Origin: Stenotrophomonas sp. UBA2124
GTDB lineage: Bacteria; Pseudomonadota; Gammaproteobacteria; Xanthomonadales; Xanthomonadaceae
Direction: 5' to 3'
Assembly: GCA_002329155.1 (NCBI GenBank)
Contig: DCXY01000004.1
Span: 35,206-99,205 of the forward strand
Length of the DNA: 64,000 bases
Below the pieces are notes generated by a model that had not been told where the DNA came from, made no database searches, and saw only the letters and a program-made list of their open reading frames with translations. A program made the position numbers and the translations under genes. Positions 33,649 to 41,307 of the stretch are shown piece after piece (position 1 is the stretch's first letter; the number at the start of each line of letters is the position of its first letter).

Positions 33649-34407
33649 TTGCTGCGCTGGTTCCAGCGCACGCCCCCGCCGCTTGATGACGCACGTTGGC
33701 AGGCCACCTGCCGTAGCACGCCGTGGCTGCGCGATCTGTCGCCCGACCAACTGCAGCGCCTGCGCGAACTCACTGCCCTGTTCCTGCAGCGCAAGACCAT
33801 CACCCCGGTAGGCGGGCTGGTGCTGGATGAGGCACAGCGCATGCAACTGGCCGCCATCTGCTGCCTGCCGCTGGTGGCCTTCGGCGCCGAAGGCCTGCAC
33901 GGCTGGTCGGAGCTGGTGGTCTACCCGGATGCCTTCCGCGTGCAGCGCAGCCATGTGGATGCGGCCGGCGTGCTGCACGAATGGGATGACGAACTGATAG
34001 GCGAATCGTGGGACAGCGGCCCGCTGATCCTGTCGTGGGCCGACGTGCAATCCGACATTGCCGAGCCACACGCGGGCTTCTGCGTGGCCGTGCATGAAAT
34101 GGCGCACAAGCTCGATGCGCTGGACGGCGCGATGGATGGCACGCCACCGCTGCCGCGCGAATGGCAACGCGAATGGGCGCGTGATTTCCAGCAGTGCTAC
34201 GACCAGTTCTGCGAACAGGTGGACCGCGGCGAAGACACCGCCATCGACCCTTACGCCGCCGAAGCGCCGGAAGAATTTTTCGCCGTGGTCAGCGAGTACC
34301 ACTTCTCCGCGCCGGCGCTGCTGCAACAGCAGATGCCACGCGTGGCCGCGCATCTGCGCCGCTTCTATGGTTCAGGGGTAGCGCCTAGATTCCCGGCGGC
34401 AGGGTGA
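33649..34407 (+). CDS. mtfA: MtfA-family zinc peptidase
   Basis: 252 residues from a TTG at 33649. Zinc motif 'VHEMAHKLD' (H149, E150, H153) with the downstream acidic ligand region 'APEEFFAVVSEYHF'. In Enterobacteria MtfA binds the repressor Mlc and so affects ptsG; it is also an aminopeptidase. The start is uncertain: a CTG at 33637 would add 'MIQS', the usual family beginning, and would overlap the preceding stop (CTGA), in the style of coupled genes. The 3' end overlaps the convergent histidine-kinase gene by 23 bases. Confidence 0.88.
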   Translation: MLRWFQRTPPPLDDARWQATCRSTPWLRDLSPDQLQRLRELTALFLQRKTITPVGGLVLDEAQRMQLAAICCLPLVAFGAEGLHGWSELVVYPDAFRVQRSHVDAAGVLHEWDDELIGESWDSGPLILSWADVQSDIAEPHAGFCVAVHEMAHKLDALDGAMDGTPPLPREWQREWARDFQQCYDQFCEQVDRGEDTAIDPYAAEAPEEFFAVVSEYHFSAPALLQQQMPRVAAHLRRFYGSGVAPRFPAAG

Positions 34408-35812
34408 CTTCAAACCGCGCGCCGCCCAGTTCGGCGGAGCGCTTGACCTGCAGCTCGCCGCGGTAGGCCTTGATCAGATCCTGCACGATGGACAGGCCGA
34501 TACCATGGCCCTGCACGCGCTCATCGCCACGCACGCCACGCTGCAGCACCTTGGCGATGTTCTCCTCGGCGATGCCCGGGCCATCATCATCCACGGCCAG
34601 CAACAGGCCGGCACGGCGGCCCTGGCTGCTGATGATGGGTTTGGCGGTCAGCAGCACGCCATGCCTGGCCCACTTGAAGGCGTTTTCGAGCAGGTTGCCC
34701 AGCAGTTCCTGCAGGTCACCGGGCTCGCCGTAGAAGCACACGCCCGGCTCCAGCTCGAACTCGCACAGCACGCCCTTGGCGGCGTACACCTTCTCCAGGC
34801 CGCGCACGATCTCCTCGGCGCTCTCCTCGATGGGCACGGGCGCGGAGAACAGCTTGTGGCCTGACGATGCCGCGCGCGCCAGCTGGTAGGACACCAGGTT
34901 GTTCATGCGCTGCAGCTGCATGTCCAGCTCTTCGCGCAGTTCCTGCTCGTTGTTGTTGCCACTGTCCAGCTGCGTGCGCAGCACCGCCAGCGGCGTCTTC
35001 AGGCTGTGCGCCAGATCGGCCAGGGTGTTGCGCTGGCGCTCCAGGTTCTCGCGCTCGCTTTCAATGAAGGCGTTGATGCTTTCGGTCAGCGGTTCCAGCT
35101 CACGCGGGTGCATTTCACTCATGCGCTCGCGTTCGCCGCGCTGCACCTTGGTCAGTTCGTTGATCACGCGCCTGAGCGGGCGCAGGCTCCACTGCAGCAC
35201 CAGGGTCTGCAGCAGCAGCAGGATCAGGCCGGTAACGCCCAGCCAGAACCACACCGCACCACGGAACACACGCAGCTGCTTGCCCAGCGCGCGCGAGTCC
35301 TCAAGCACATAGATGGTGTACGGGAATTCGGTCTCCGGGCCGCCATCGCCGCCCCACACCAGGCCCATGCCATAGCGGTAGACCTCGCCGGGGGTGCCGT
35401 CGATCTGGGTGATGGGCAACGGGCCTTCAAACACCTCGTCACGCGGCTTGAGCATTTTGCCGCTCACGTCGGGCAGCATCGGGCCTTCGGCGGACATGGA
35501 GTTGCCGTAGCCACCGGGCATCACCACCTGCAGGTACAGGCCGCTGCCGGGTACGTCGAAGCGCGGGTCCGGCGGCTGCTCGCGGATGTACAGCGAGCGG
35601 TCGCGGGTGAAATCGATGCCACCGGCATAGGCGGTGGCGTAGTTCTTCAGGCGTTCACTGAGGTTGGCACGCGCGGTGTCGGCGAACATCGCGTCCAGCG
35701 CATAACCGGCCAGCGCAAGGAAGGCCACCAGGCCCACCGAGGCGGCCAGCAGCTGACGCGCCTGCAGGGAGCGGGGCCGCCAACGCTTCAATAGCCAATG
35801 ACGGCCCGGCAT
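34385..35812 (-). CDS. phoQ: PhoQ-like sensor histidine kinase
   Basis: 475 residues. Two helices (about 22-44 and 187-208) enclose a periplasmic sensor of about 140 residues carrying acidic patches, then HAMP, the dimerisation helix with H269 in 'LADLAHSLKTPLAVLR', and an ATPase domain with N box 'NLLENAFKWA', 'DDDGPGI' and 'GHGIGLSIV'. The H box 'HSLKTPL' is the PhoQ subclass type rather than HELRTPL. It pairs with the upstream PhoP-like regulator (24-base gap). In xanthomonads this system responds to low Mg/Ca and antimicrobial peptides and affects virulence and envelope; the signal here is inferred. Confidence 0.9.
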   Translation of the reverse strand: MPGRHWLLKRWRPRSLQARQLLAASVGLVAFLALAGYALDAMFADTARANLSERLKNYATAYAGGIDFTRDRSLYIREQPPDPRFDVPGSGLYLQVVMPGGYGNSMSAEGPMLPDVSGKMLKPRDEVFEGPLPITQIDGTPGEVYRYGMGLVWGGDGGPETEFPYTIYVLEDSRALGKQLRVFRGAVWFWLGVTGLILLLLQTLVLQWSLRPLRRVINELTKVQRGERERMSEMHPRELEPLTESINAFIESERENLERQRNTLADLAHSLKTPLAVLRTQLDSGNNNEQELREELDMQLQRMNNLVSYQLARAASSGHKLFSAPVPIEESAEEIVRGLEKVYAAKGVLCEFELEPGVCFYGEPGDLQELLGNLLENAFKWARHGVLLTAKPIISSQGRRAGLLLAVDDDGPGIAEENIAKVLQRGVRGDERVQGHGIGLSIVQDLIKAYRGELQVKRSAELGGARFEVTLPPGI

Positions 35813-35835
35813 ACCGCTACGCCCCTAACGGGCGC

Positions 35836-36519
35836 TCAACCCTCGGTGCGCGGAATCGCGAACCGGTAACCGCGGCCACGCACGGTTTCGATCGGCTTGA
35901 GTTCGCCGTCCGGGTCCAGCTTCTTGCGCAGGCGGCCGATGAACACCTCCAGCACGTTGGAGTCGCGGTCGAAATCCTGCTGGTAGATGTGCTCGGTGAG
36001 GTCGGCCTTGGAGACCAGTTCACCGGCATGCATCATCAGGTATTCCAGCACCTTGTACTCGTAGCTGGTGAGGTCCACGTTGCTGCCACCCACGCTCACG
36101 GTCTGCGCGGCCAGGTCAAGCGCCACCGGGCCACATTCCAGCGTGGGCTTGGACCAGCCGGCGGCACGGCGCAGCAGCGCATTGACGCGCGCCAGCAGTT
36201 CTTCCACGTGGAAGGGCTTGACCAGGTAGTCGTCGGCGCCCTGCTTCAGGCCCTCCACCTTGTCCTGCCAGCTCGAACGGGCGGTCAGGATCAGCACGGG
36301 GAACTTCTTGCCCTCATCGCGCAGGGCCTTGATCAGCTCCATGCCCGACATCTTGGGCAGGCCCAGGTCGATGATGCCCACGTCGAACGGAACCTCGCGG
36401 CCCATGTACAGGCCCTCTTCGCCATCCTGTGCCGCATCCACTGCGAAACCTTCGCGCTTCAGGCGGGCTGCAAGGGTCTCACGCAGCGGGGCTTCGTCTT
36501 CAACCAGAAGGATACGCAT
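35836..36519 (-). CDS. phoP: PhoP-like response regulator
   Basis: 227 residues. Receiver domain with acidic pair E7/D8, phosphoacceptor D51 ('IIDLGLP'), T79 and K101, followed by an OmpR-type winged helix ('SYEYKVLEYLMMHAGELVSKADL', 'VLEVFIGRLRKKLD', 'RGRGYRFAI'). GGGAG precedes the ATG by about 6 bases. First gene of the phoPQ pair; a small exported protein gene lies 72 bases upstream on the same strand. Confidence 0.93.
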   Translation of the reverse strand: MRILLVEDEAPLRETLAARLKREGFAVDAAQDGEEGLYMGREVPFDVGIIDLGLPKMSGMELIKALRDEGKKFPVLILTARSSWQDKVEGLKQGADDYLVKPFHVEELLARVNALLRRAAGWSKPTLECGPVALDLAAQTVSVGGSNVDLTSYEYKVLEYLMMHAGELVSKADLTEHIYQQDFDRDSNVLEVFIGRLRKKLDPDGELKPIETVRGRGYRFAIPRTEG

Positions 36520-36591
36520 GAACTCTCCCTAGTATCTTGGGCCGGTCCTACACCGGCGATTTTATGCGGAACGCGTGACGATTATGGCTGT

Positions 36592-36966
36592 TCAGGAGTT
36601 ATCGTCGCGTGGTGGCTGCTCGGCCTGTGGGCCATGCGGGCCGGCACGGGACGGCGACGGGTCGTCCATGTAGCGGACGCGCCCGCGGTCATCCATGTAT
36701 TTGACGCGGTTGATGTCACGGCCATCGTAAGGCACCCGCTCGGCGCCAAGGATGCGCCCACCCGTCTCGCGTTGCACGCGGCGCACCGCATCGGACAGCG
36801 AGCGGTCATTGGATGGGCGGCCCCGCTGCTGCTCCATCTCCACCATCCGCGACGGCGGCGGCTGGCGCTGCGGCTGCTGGGCCGAAGCCACCACCACACC
36901 GGGGCCGGCCACGGCCAACGTGGCGGCAAAGGCAATCAGCAGGCGACGACGGAAGTGCGGAAGCAT
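36592..36966 (-). CDS. small exported hydrophilic protein upstream of phoP
   Basis: 124 residues: basic N-terminus and signal peptide ('RRRLLIAFAATLAVAGPGVVVASA', cleavage near 29), then a PepSY-like segment 'SLSDAVRRVQRETGGRILGAERV' with 'VKYMDDRGRVRYMDDPS'. PepSY-like proteins commonly neighbour PhoPQ-type systems and may tune the sensor in the periplasm; that role is inferred. The chosen ATG at 36966 has AGGAT about 8 bases upstream; an earlier in-frame ATG at 37026 would bury the signal peptide. Confidence 0.68.
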   Translation of the reverse strand: MLPHFRRRLLIAFAATLAVAGPGVVVASAQQPQRQPPPSRMVEMEQQRGRPSNDRSLSDAVRRVQRETGGRILGAERVPYDGRDINRVKYMDDRGRVRYMDDPSPSRAGPHGPQAEQPPRDDNS

Positions 36967-37157
36967 GGCAACGATCCTAACGGACTCCGGGACAACGTTC
37001 AAAATTCGTAAAACCGGCCTCTGCAAATCTTTTCACAGGCCTTACAAATCAAGGCAAATTCTTGATTTTTCGGGGTGAATCCGGTCTGAACCCTGCCCGC
37101 GGGTGCGCTGCCTGTTCAGCTAAATGACTGGACAAGCATGCCACAGCTGCCTTTCCT

Positions 37158-38201
37158 TCAGGCAACCCGTGCCGCCTGTTCACGCGTGACCTGCAGCGCC
37201 TGTTCCAGCAGGCCCCAGTTCGCGCCGGGGCGGTGCGCACCCTCGCTGAGTATCTGGCGGAAGGCGCGCCCGCCCGGCTGGGCATGGAACAGCCCCAGCA
37301 GGTGCTTGCTGATGTGCTTGAGCGACAGGCCCCCAGCCAGCTGGGCCTCCACATAGGGGCGCAGCTCGCGCAGCAGGGCCTCGCGCGGGCGCAGCGGGGC
37401 GCCGGTCTGCGCGGCTTCCAGCGCATGCAGCACATAGGGGTCGTGGTAGGCGGCGCGGCCCAGCATCACCCCGTCCAGGTGCTGCATGTGCGCTTGGGCA
37501 TCGGCCACGCTGGCGATGCCGCCGTTGAGCACCACCGGCAGCCCGGGCCGTTCCTGCTTCAGGCGGTAGGCCCAGTCGTAGCGCAGCGGCGGAATCTCGC
37601 GGTTTTCCTTGGGCGACAGGCCCTTGAGCCAGGCGTTGCGGGCATGCACCACCACCATGGCTGCGCCGGCCTGCACCTGCCGGTCCACGAAGGCGGCGAA
37701 CTGCGCGTATTCCTTGTCCTCGTCCACACCCAGCCGGCATTTCACCGTCACCGGGATATCCACCGCCGCCACCATGGCCGCCACGCACTCGGCCACCAGC
37801 TCGGGCTCACGCATCAGACAGGCACCAAAGCGCCCGGCCAGCACGCGGTCGGACGGGCAGCCACAGTTGAGGTTGACCTCGTCATAGCCCCAGTCGGCGG
37901 CAATGCGCGCGGCCTGCGCCAGGGCGGCGGGGTCGCTGCCCCCCAACTGCAGCGCCAGGGGCTGCTCGCTGCCATCAAAGCCCAGCAGCCGCTCACGGTC
38001 GCCATGGATCACCGCATTGGCATGCACCATCTCGGTATACAACCGCGCCCCCGGCGTCAGGATGCGGTGAAACACCCGGCAATGCCGGTCCGTCCAGTCC
38101 ATCATGGGCGCCACGGACAGGCGCAGGGAGGCCTCATAACGCGAATTTTCGCGCGAAGACAAAGGGTTAGGCGAGTTTTTGCGTTGCTCAGTTGCGGTCA
38201 T
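37158..38201 (-). CDS. dusA: tRNA-dihydrouridine(20/20a) synthase
   Basis: 347 residues. FMN-dependent TIM barrel that reduces U20/U20a in tRNA. Motifs: 'SVAPMMDWTDRHCR', 'NLNCGCPSDRV' with the catalytic cysteine, 'VHARNAWLKGLSPKENREIPPL', and 'GVMLGRAAYHDP'. The first ~27 residues precede the usual family start, so the true start could be slightly inside. dusA 5' ends are a known insertion hotspot for integrative elements and prophages; here a decayed integrase begins 79 bases upstream, divergently. Confidence 0.94.
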   Translation of the reverse strand: MTATEQRKNSPNPLSSRENSRYEASLRLSVAPMMDWTDRHCRVFHRILTPGARLYTEMVHANAVIHGDRERLLGFDGSEQPLALQLGGSDPAALAQAARIAADWGYDEVNLNCGCPSDRVLAGRFGACLMREPELVAECVAAMVAAVDIPVTVKCRLGVDEDKEYAQFAAFVDRQVQAGAAMVVVHARNAWLKGLSPKENREIPPLRYDWAYRLKQERPGLPVVLNGGIASVADAQAHMQHLDGVMLGRAAYHDPYVLHALEAAQTGAPLRPREALLRELRPYVEAQLAGGLSLKHISKHLLGLFHAQPGGRAFRQILSEGAHRPGANWGLLEQALQVTREQAARVA

Positions 38202-38226
38202 GTTTGGTCAATTTCGTGGGTTTTCG

Positions 38227-38254
38227 CACCGTCATTGCTACGGTGGTTGCTACG
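38227..38254. other. repeat-rich junction, candidate attachment/integrase-binding region
   Basis: Between dusA and the integrase remnant: inverted repeat CACCGT-N7-ACGGTG (38227-38245) overlapped by the direct repeat TTGCTACG (36-43 and 47-54 of the 38200s). Such nested repeats are typical of integrase arm- or core-binding sites. I found no matching right-hand copy near 41.2 kb. Confidence 0.3.
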
Positions 38255-38279
38255 AAAAAGGCTTTGTAGCATCGGCCGC

Positions 38280-39159
38280 ATGGGAACAATCACCAGCCGC
38301 CGTCGTAAAGATGGGGCCATAGGGTACACGGCCCAAATCCGCATCCATCGGGATGGGAAGTGCATTCATTCAGAGTCCGACACGTTTGACCGACGCCAGC
38401 TCGCCACGGAGTGGACTCGCCGCCGTGAAGCCGAACTGGACCAGCAGCACGCCCGCGGCGAAACGCTGGGGCCGAACCAAAGAAGCCGACCTCAAGCGGC
38501 TGGCCAACTACGACATCGCCAGGAAGAACGTTCTGCGCCTGACCACCGCCGACTGCATCGGCCATGCCGCGGCACGCCGGTGCGATGGCGCAGGCCCCGC
38601 CACCGCCAGCACCGACCTGATCTGGCTACGCCAAGTGCCGCGCTCCGCCCGCGCCTCGCTGACCGTACCCATATGGCCGACATCATCCGTTTCGCCTTGC
38701 TGACCGCCCGTCGACAGGAGGAGATCACCCGCCTGAGTTGGGCCGACCTCGACCTTGACAAGGGCATCGCCTGGCTGGACGACGTAGCCCCCTCTCAAGA
38801 AGATCGGGAACCACCGCGCCTTCCATCTGCTCTCCGAGGCTTGGGAGGTCATCGATCGGCAGCCCAATGTAATGGTGGAAGGCCCAGGCAGGACTCAACC
38901 ACCGGACTCGCGCGTCTTCCCCTACAACTCCAAGTCGATCAGTGCCAACTTCACCCGCGCCTGTCGGCCCCGGGGCCTGAAGGATCTCCACTTCCACGAT
39001 CTGCGCCATGATGCCCCATACCCCGCCTGTTCGAGTGCGGCCATGACATCCCGGAAGTCGCCCAGTTCACCCTACACGAGTCCTGGACGACCTTGAATCG
39101 CTTACACCCACCTGCGGCCCGAGCAAGTCGAGCAGCGCCCCGCCAAGGCCGCTCCCTGA
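38280..39159 (+). pseudogene. decayed tyrosine integrase beside dusA
   Basis: Integrase sequence is spread over all three frames. It starts cleanly with 'MGTITSRRRKDGAIGYTAQI' (38280, N-terminal arm domain), shifts frame near 38470 ('GRTKEADLKRLANYDIARKN', core-binding domain), loses a block and shifts again near 38670 ('MADIIRFALLTARRQEEITR' with the first catalytic Arg), shifts near 38800 ('SRVFPYNSKSISANFTRAC', 'HFHDLRHD', second His-x-x-Arg) and again near 39010 ('ECGHDIPEVAQFTLHESW'), ending at 39159. The catalytic Tyr region reads 'LNRLHPP' where 'LKRYTHL' is expected, so it is also lost. At least four frame changes make it certainly inactive. Confidence 0.88.
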
Positions 39160-39172
39160 CTCACTTGCCACT

Positions 39173-39190
39173 TATATCAATACGGATATA
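39173..39190. promoter_or_regulatory. candidate HigA operator
   Basis: TATATC-aatacg-GATATA, a perfect 6-bp inverted repeat with a 6-base spacer, AT-rich in a GC-rich genome and ending 3 bases before the toxin ATG. Toxin-antitoxin operons are usually autorepressed at such sites by the HTH antitoxin; binding is inferred. Confidence 0.5.
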
Positions 39191-39193
39191 CTT

Positions 39194-39520
39194 ATGCCCG
39201 GCAAGCCAATCGAGTTCCTAGGAGACTCCCTGCGCAGCCTGCGGGAGTTTCCCGATGACGCGAAGCGGGACGCCGGATACCAGTTGGATCGCGTACAGCA
39301 CGGATTGCAGCCAGACGACTTCAAGCCCATGCCAGCGATCGGCAAGGGCGTCGAAGAGATCAGGGTACGCGACGACACTGGCGCTTACCGCGTCATCTAC
39401 ACAGCCCGGTTGGCCGATGCGATCTATGTACTTCATGCCTTCCAGAAGAAGACGCAGGCTACATCGAAGCGGGACATTGACCTGGCGAAGCAACGCTTCG
39501 CCCTGCTGGGCAGGAAATGA
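39194..39520 (+). CDS. higB: HigB/RelE-family toxin (Gp49-like)
   Basis: 108 residues of the phage-derived Gp49/HigB family: 'EIRVRDDTGAYRVIYTARLADAIYVLHAFQKKTQ' region (split here into EIRVRDDTGAYRVIY and LHAFQKKTQ) is its signature, with conserved basic residues for ribosome-dependent mRNA cleavage. Toxin precedes antitoxin, the HigBA order. The stop overlaps the antitoxin start by 4 bases (ATGA). Confidence 0.9.
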   Translation: MPGKPIEFLGDSLRSLREFPDDAKRDAGYQLDRVQHGLQPDDFKPMPAIGKGVEEIRVRDDTGAYRVIYTARLADAIYVLHAFQKKTQATSKRDIDLAKQRFALLGRK

Positions 39521-39810
39521 CCATGAACAAGACCAAGTCCGAACGATTCACCAGCGTCTGGGATGCGCTTGCCGATACCGTCGAGGAGGCCGCCAACCTC
39601 AAGGTCCGCGCCGAACTGATGCGGAAGATCGCCGCGCTGATCCAGGAAGGCGGCTGGACGCAGGCTGCTGCAGCTGAAAGGTGCGGCATCACTCAGCCAC
39701 GCATCAATGATCTGCTGCGCGGTCGCATCTCTCGATTCTCGCTCGATGCCCTAGTGAACATCGCGGCCTCCCTTGGCCAGCAAGTCCACGTCGAGCTGGA
39801 AGCTGCCTGA
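39517..39810 (+). CDS. higA: HigA-type antitoxin, XRE-family HTH
   Basis: 97 residues. N-terminal toxin-neutralising segment and a helix-turn-helix at about 48-85 ('WTQAAAAERCGITQPRINDLLRGRISRFS'; helices QAAAAERC and QPRINDLLR). Neutralises HigB and likely represses the operon. The ATG at 39517 overlaps the toxin stop; a second ATG at 39523 is possible. Confidence 0.9.
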   Translation: MTMNKTKSERFTSVWDALADTVEEAANLKVRAELMRKIAALIQEGGWTQAAAAERCGITQPRINDLLRGRISRFSLDALVNIAASLGQQVHVELEAA

Positions 39811-39820
39811 TCGACACCCG

Positions 39821-41158
39821 GTGACAGTCCGCACCCTCTCCCGATGGGTCGATCGCCTACTGAGGGGTCCGGTCACGATTGAATGCCCGCGCATGGAAAT
39901 CCTTGGGCGTGACTATGAGCCGCCGGTCTTTATCGGACCGGGGCATATCAAGGTTGGTTCGGACAAGCGCATCCACTTCGTGATGCACGGCATCCCACGC
40001 GACGGATCCGACGCCTTCAAAAGAATGATTCAGGCGCAGAAGCACCCCCATGACATCCTGCACCAGTTCAGAATTAATGCGATCGGATACGATGGAACAG
40101 AGTGGTCGGGAGGCTGGACTACGCTGACTTTTGGCGAAGAGGCCGCAAATGTCTGGCGGCTTTCCGGACCCATCCATAGCCTTCATACAGGCGCCAGCGG
40201 TTTCGGCGTTGCCGAGAAGAGCGGCGTTGAGCTGGTATTTGATCGATTTCTACGGCTGCCCATGCCCATGAACATGGTCAAGACCGTGCTTCGGAACGAC
40301 AAACGAGTTCTTTGGTCGCGCAGTTCAGGCACCAGAACCATCAATGTGCTGGATGCGGAGATTGAGTTCTTCCTGTCACCTGAGCATGAGCATGTCTGGG
40401 CCGTGGCGAACACTACGCCAAACCTCCCTCACCCGCATCTGGAAAACTGGCTCAGCGAACCCTTGAATCTACTGTTAGGTGAAATCGTCTCCCCGAGCCT
40501 GTATGCCCGGAATTTCGGCGACGGCAAAGCCTCTATCAGATTCAGCCCATCCTCGTGGGGACCAGCCACCTCGCTGACTGCCAACATCTTGCGCGAAGAC
40601 CCGCTTGGAGCCGATGAGCGCTTTTGGAACCTGTACCGCGACATTCTTACGGTAGTTGCCACGGCTCGAGACGCCGAGGGCAACCGGAACTTCGAGGCAC
40701 ATCCACTGACTCGATACTATTGGGAGATCGTCCAGGCAAGCAGGGGCTCCAACTGGGTCCTCTGCATGACGTTGGCCAGCACGGTCGAAGGCATCGCGAA
40801 AATGATGTTCTCCGAAGCAGAGCGGAAGGCCGACTGGGCCGCTACCGACGTCGATGGCCTCAAGCGGACGATCAAGGGCTGGAAAGGCGACAGCAAGCTG
40901 CGCAGCAGAGTTCTGGACTACCTCAATGGGTTCAACAAGAAGGGCATCGCCAAGACGCTGAAGTCACTGGTGGAACAAGGAATTGTCACGTCCGACCAGA
41001 TCGACGCATGGAGTCGTATTCGCAATGCCTCGATGCACGGCCAGATGGTCCTTCCCTGGTCGGATGCAGACCAAGAAGACCGCATCATCAACCTGATCGA
41101 GCTCACGCACCGGCTGAGCGAGGCCTACATCAAGCGCGAGTTGGGGAAGTGCCCATGA
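39821..41158 (+). CDS. HEPN-motif protein, candidate defence RNase
   Basis: About 445 residues if started at the GTG at 39821, 11 bases after higA; an ATG at 39893 is an alternative (neither has a strong site). The first ~300 residues are a beta-rich domain I cannot name ('PPVFIGPGHIKVGSDKRIHF', 'GEEAANVWRLSGPIHSLH'). The C-terminal ~120 residues are helical and contain 'SRIRNASMHG', an R-x4-H HEPN signature (R401, H406), the active site of many HEPN RNases. Layout (beta domain plus C-terminal HEPN) resembles ApeA-type antiphage proteins. Codon use is visibly less GC-rich than the chromosome. Location behind a TA pair and integrase remnant at dusA supports an acquired defence gene. Confidence 0.68.
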   Translation: MTVRTLSRWVDRLLRGPVTIECPRMEILGRDYEPPVFIGPGHIKVGSDKRIHFVMHGIPRDGSDAFKRMIQAQKHPHDILHQFRINAIGYDGTEWSGGWTTLTFGEEAANVWRLSGPIHSLHTGASGFGVAEKSGVELVFDRFLRLPMPMNMVKTVLRNDKRVLWSRSSGTRTINVLDAEIEFFLSPEHEHVWAVANTTPNLPHPHLENWLSEPLNLLLGEIVSPSLYARNFGDGKASIRFSPSSWGPATSLTANILREDPLGADERFWNLYRDILTVVATARDAEGNRNFEAHPLTRYYWEIVQASRGSNWVLCMTLASTVEGIAKMMFSEAERKADWAATDVDGLKRTIKGWKGDSKLRSRVLDYLNGFNKKGIAKTLKSLVEQGIVTSDQIDAWSRIRNASMHGQMVLPWSDADQEDRIINLIELTHRLSEAYIKRELGKCP

Positions 41159-41259
41159 ACAGCCAATCTCCGAAAACTGACCTTGGCTCGGCAGGCGGTA
41201 CCGGATAATCGGCACTGACCTTTTCAGCAATTGAATCCACCAACGCAGCAGAAGCAAAA

Positions 41260-41290
41260 ACACCAGCCCCTGCAATGCAGGGGCTGGTGT
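41260..41290 (-). terminator. terminator of the heme receptor gene
   Basis: ACACCAGCCCCTG-caatg-CAGGGGCTGGTGT, 13-bp perfect stem; on the minus strand the arm is followed by TTTTT. It lies 18 bases beyond the receptor stop and ends the fecI-to-receptor unit. Confidence 0.9.
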
Positions 41291-41307
41291 GTTACCGGTA
41301 TTACCGA

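Noticed and set aside
38200..41307. Intact prophage or ICE at dusA
   Set aside because: Only a broken integrase, a TA pair and one HEPN gene remain; no structural, replication or conjugation genes and no right attachment repeat were found.
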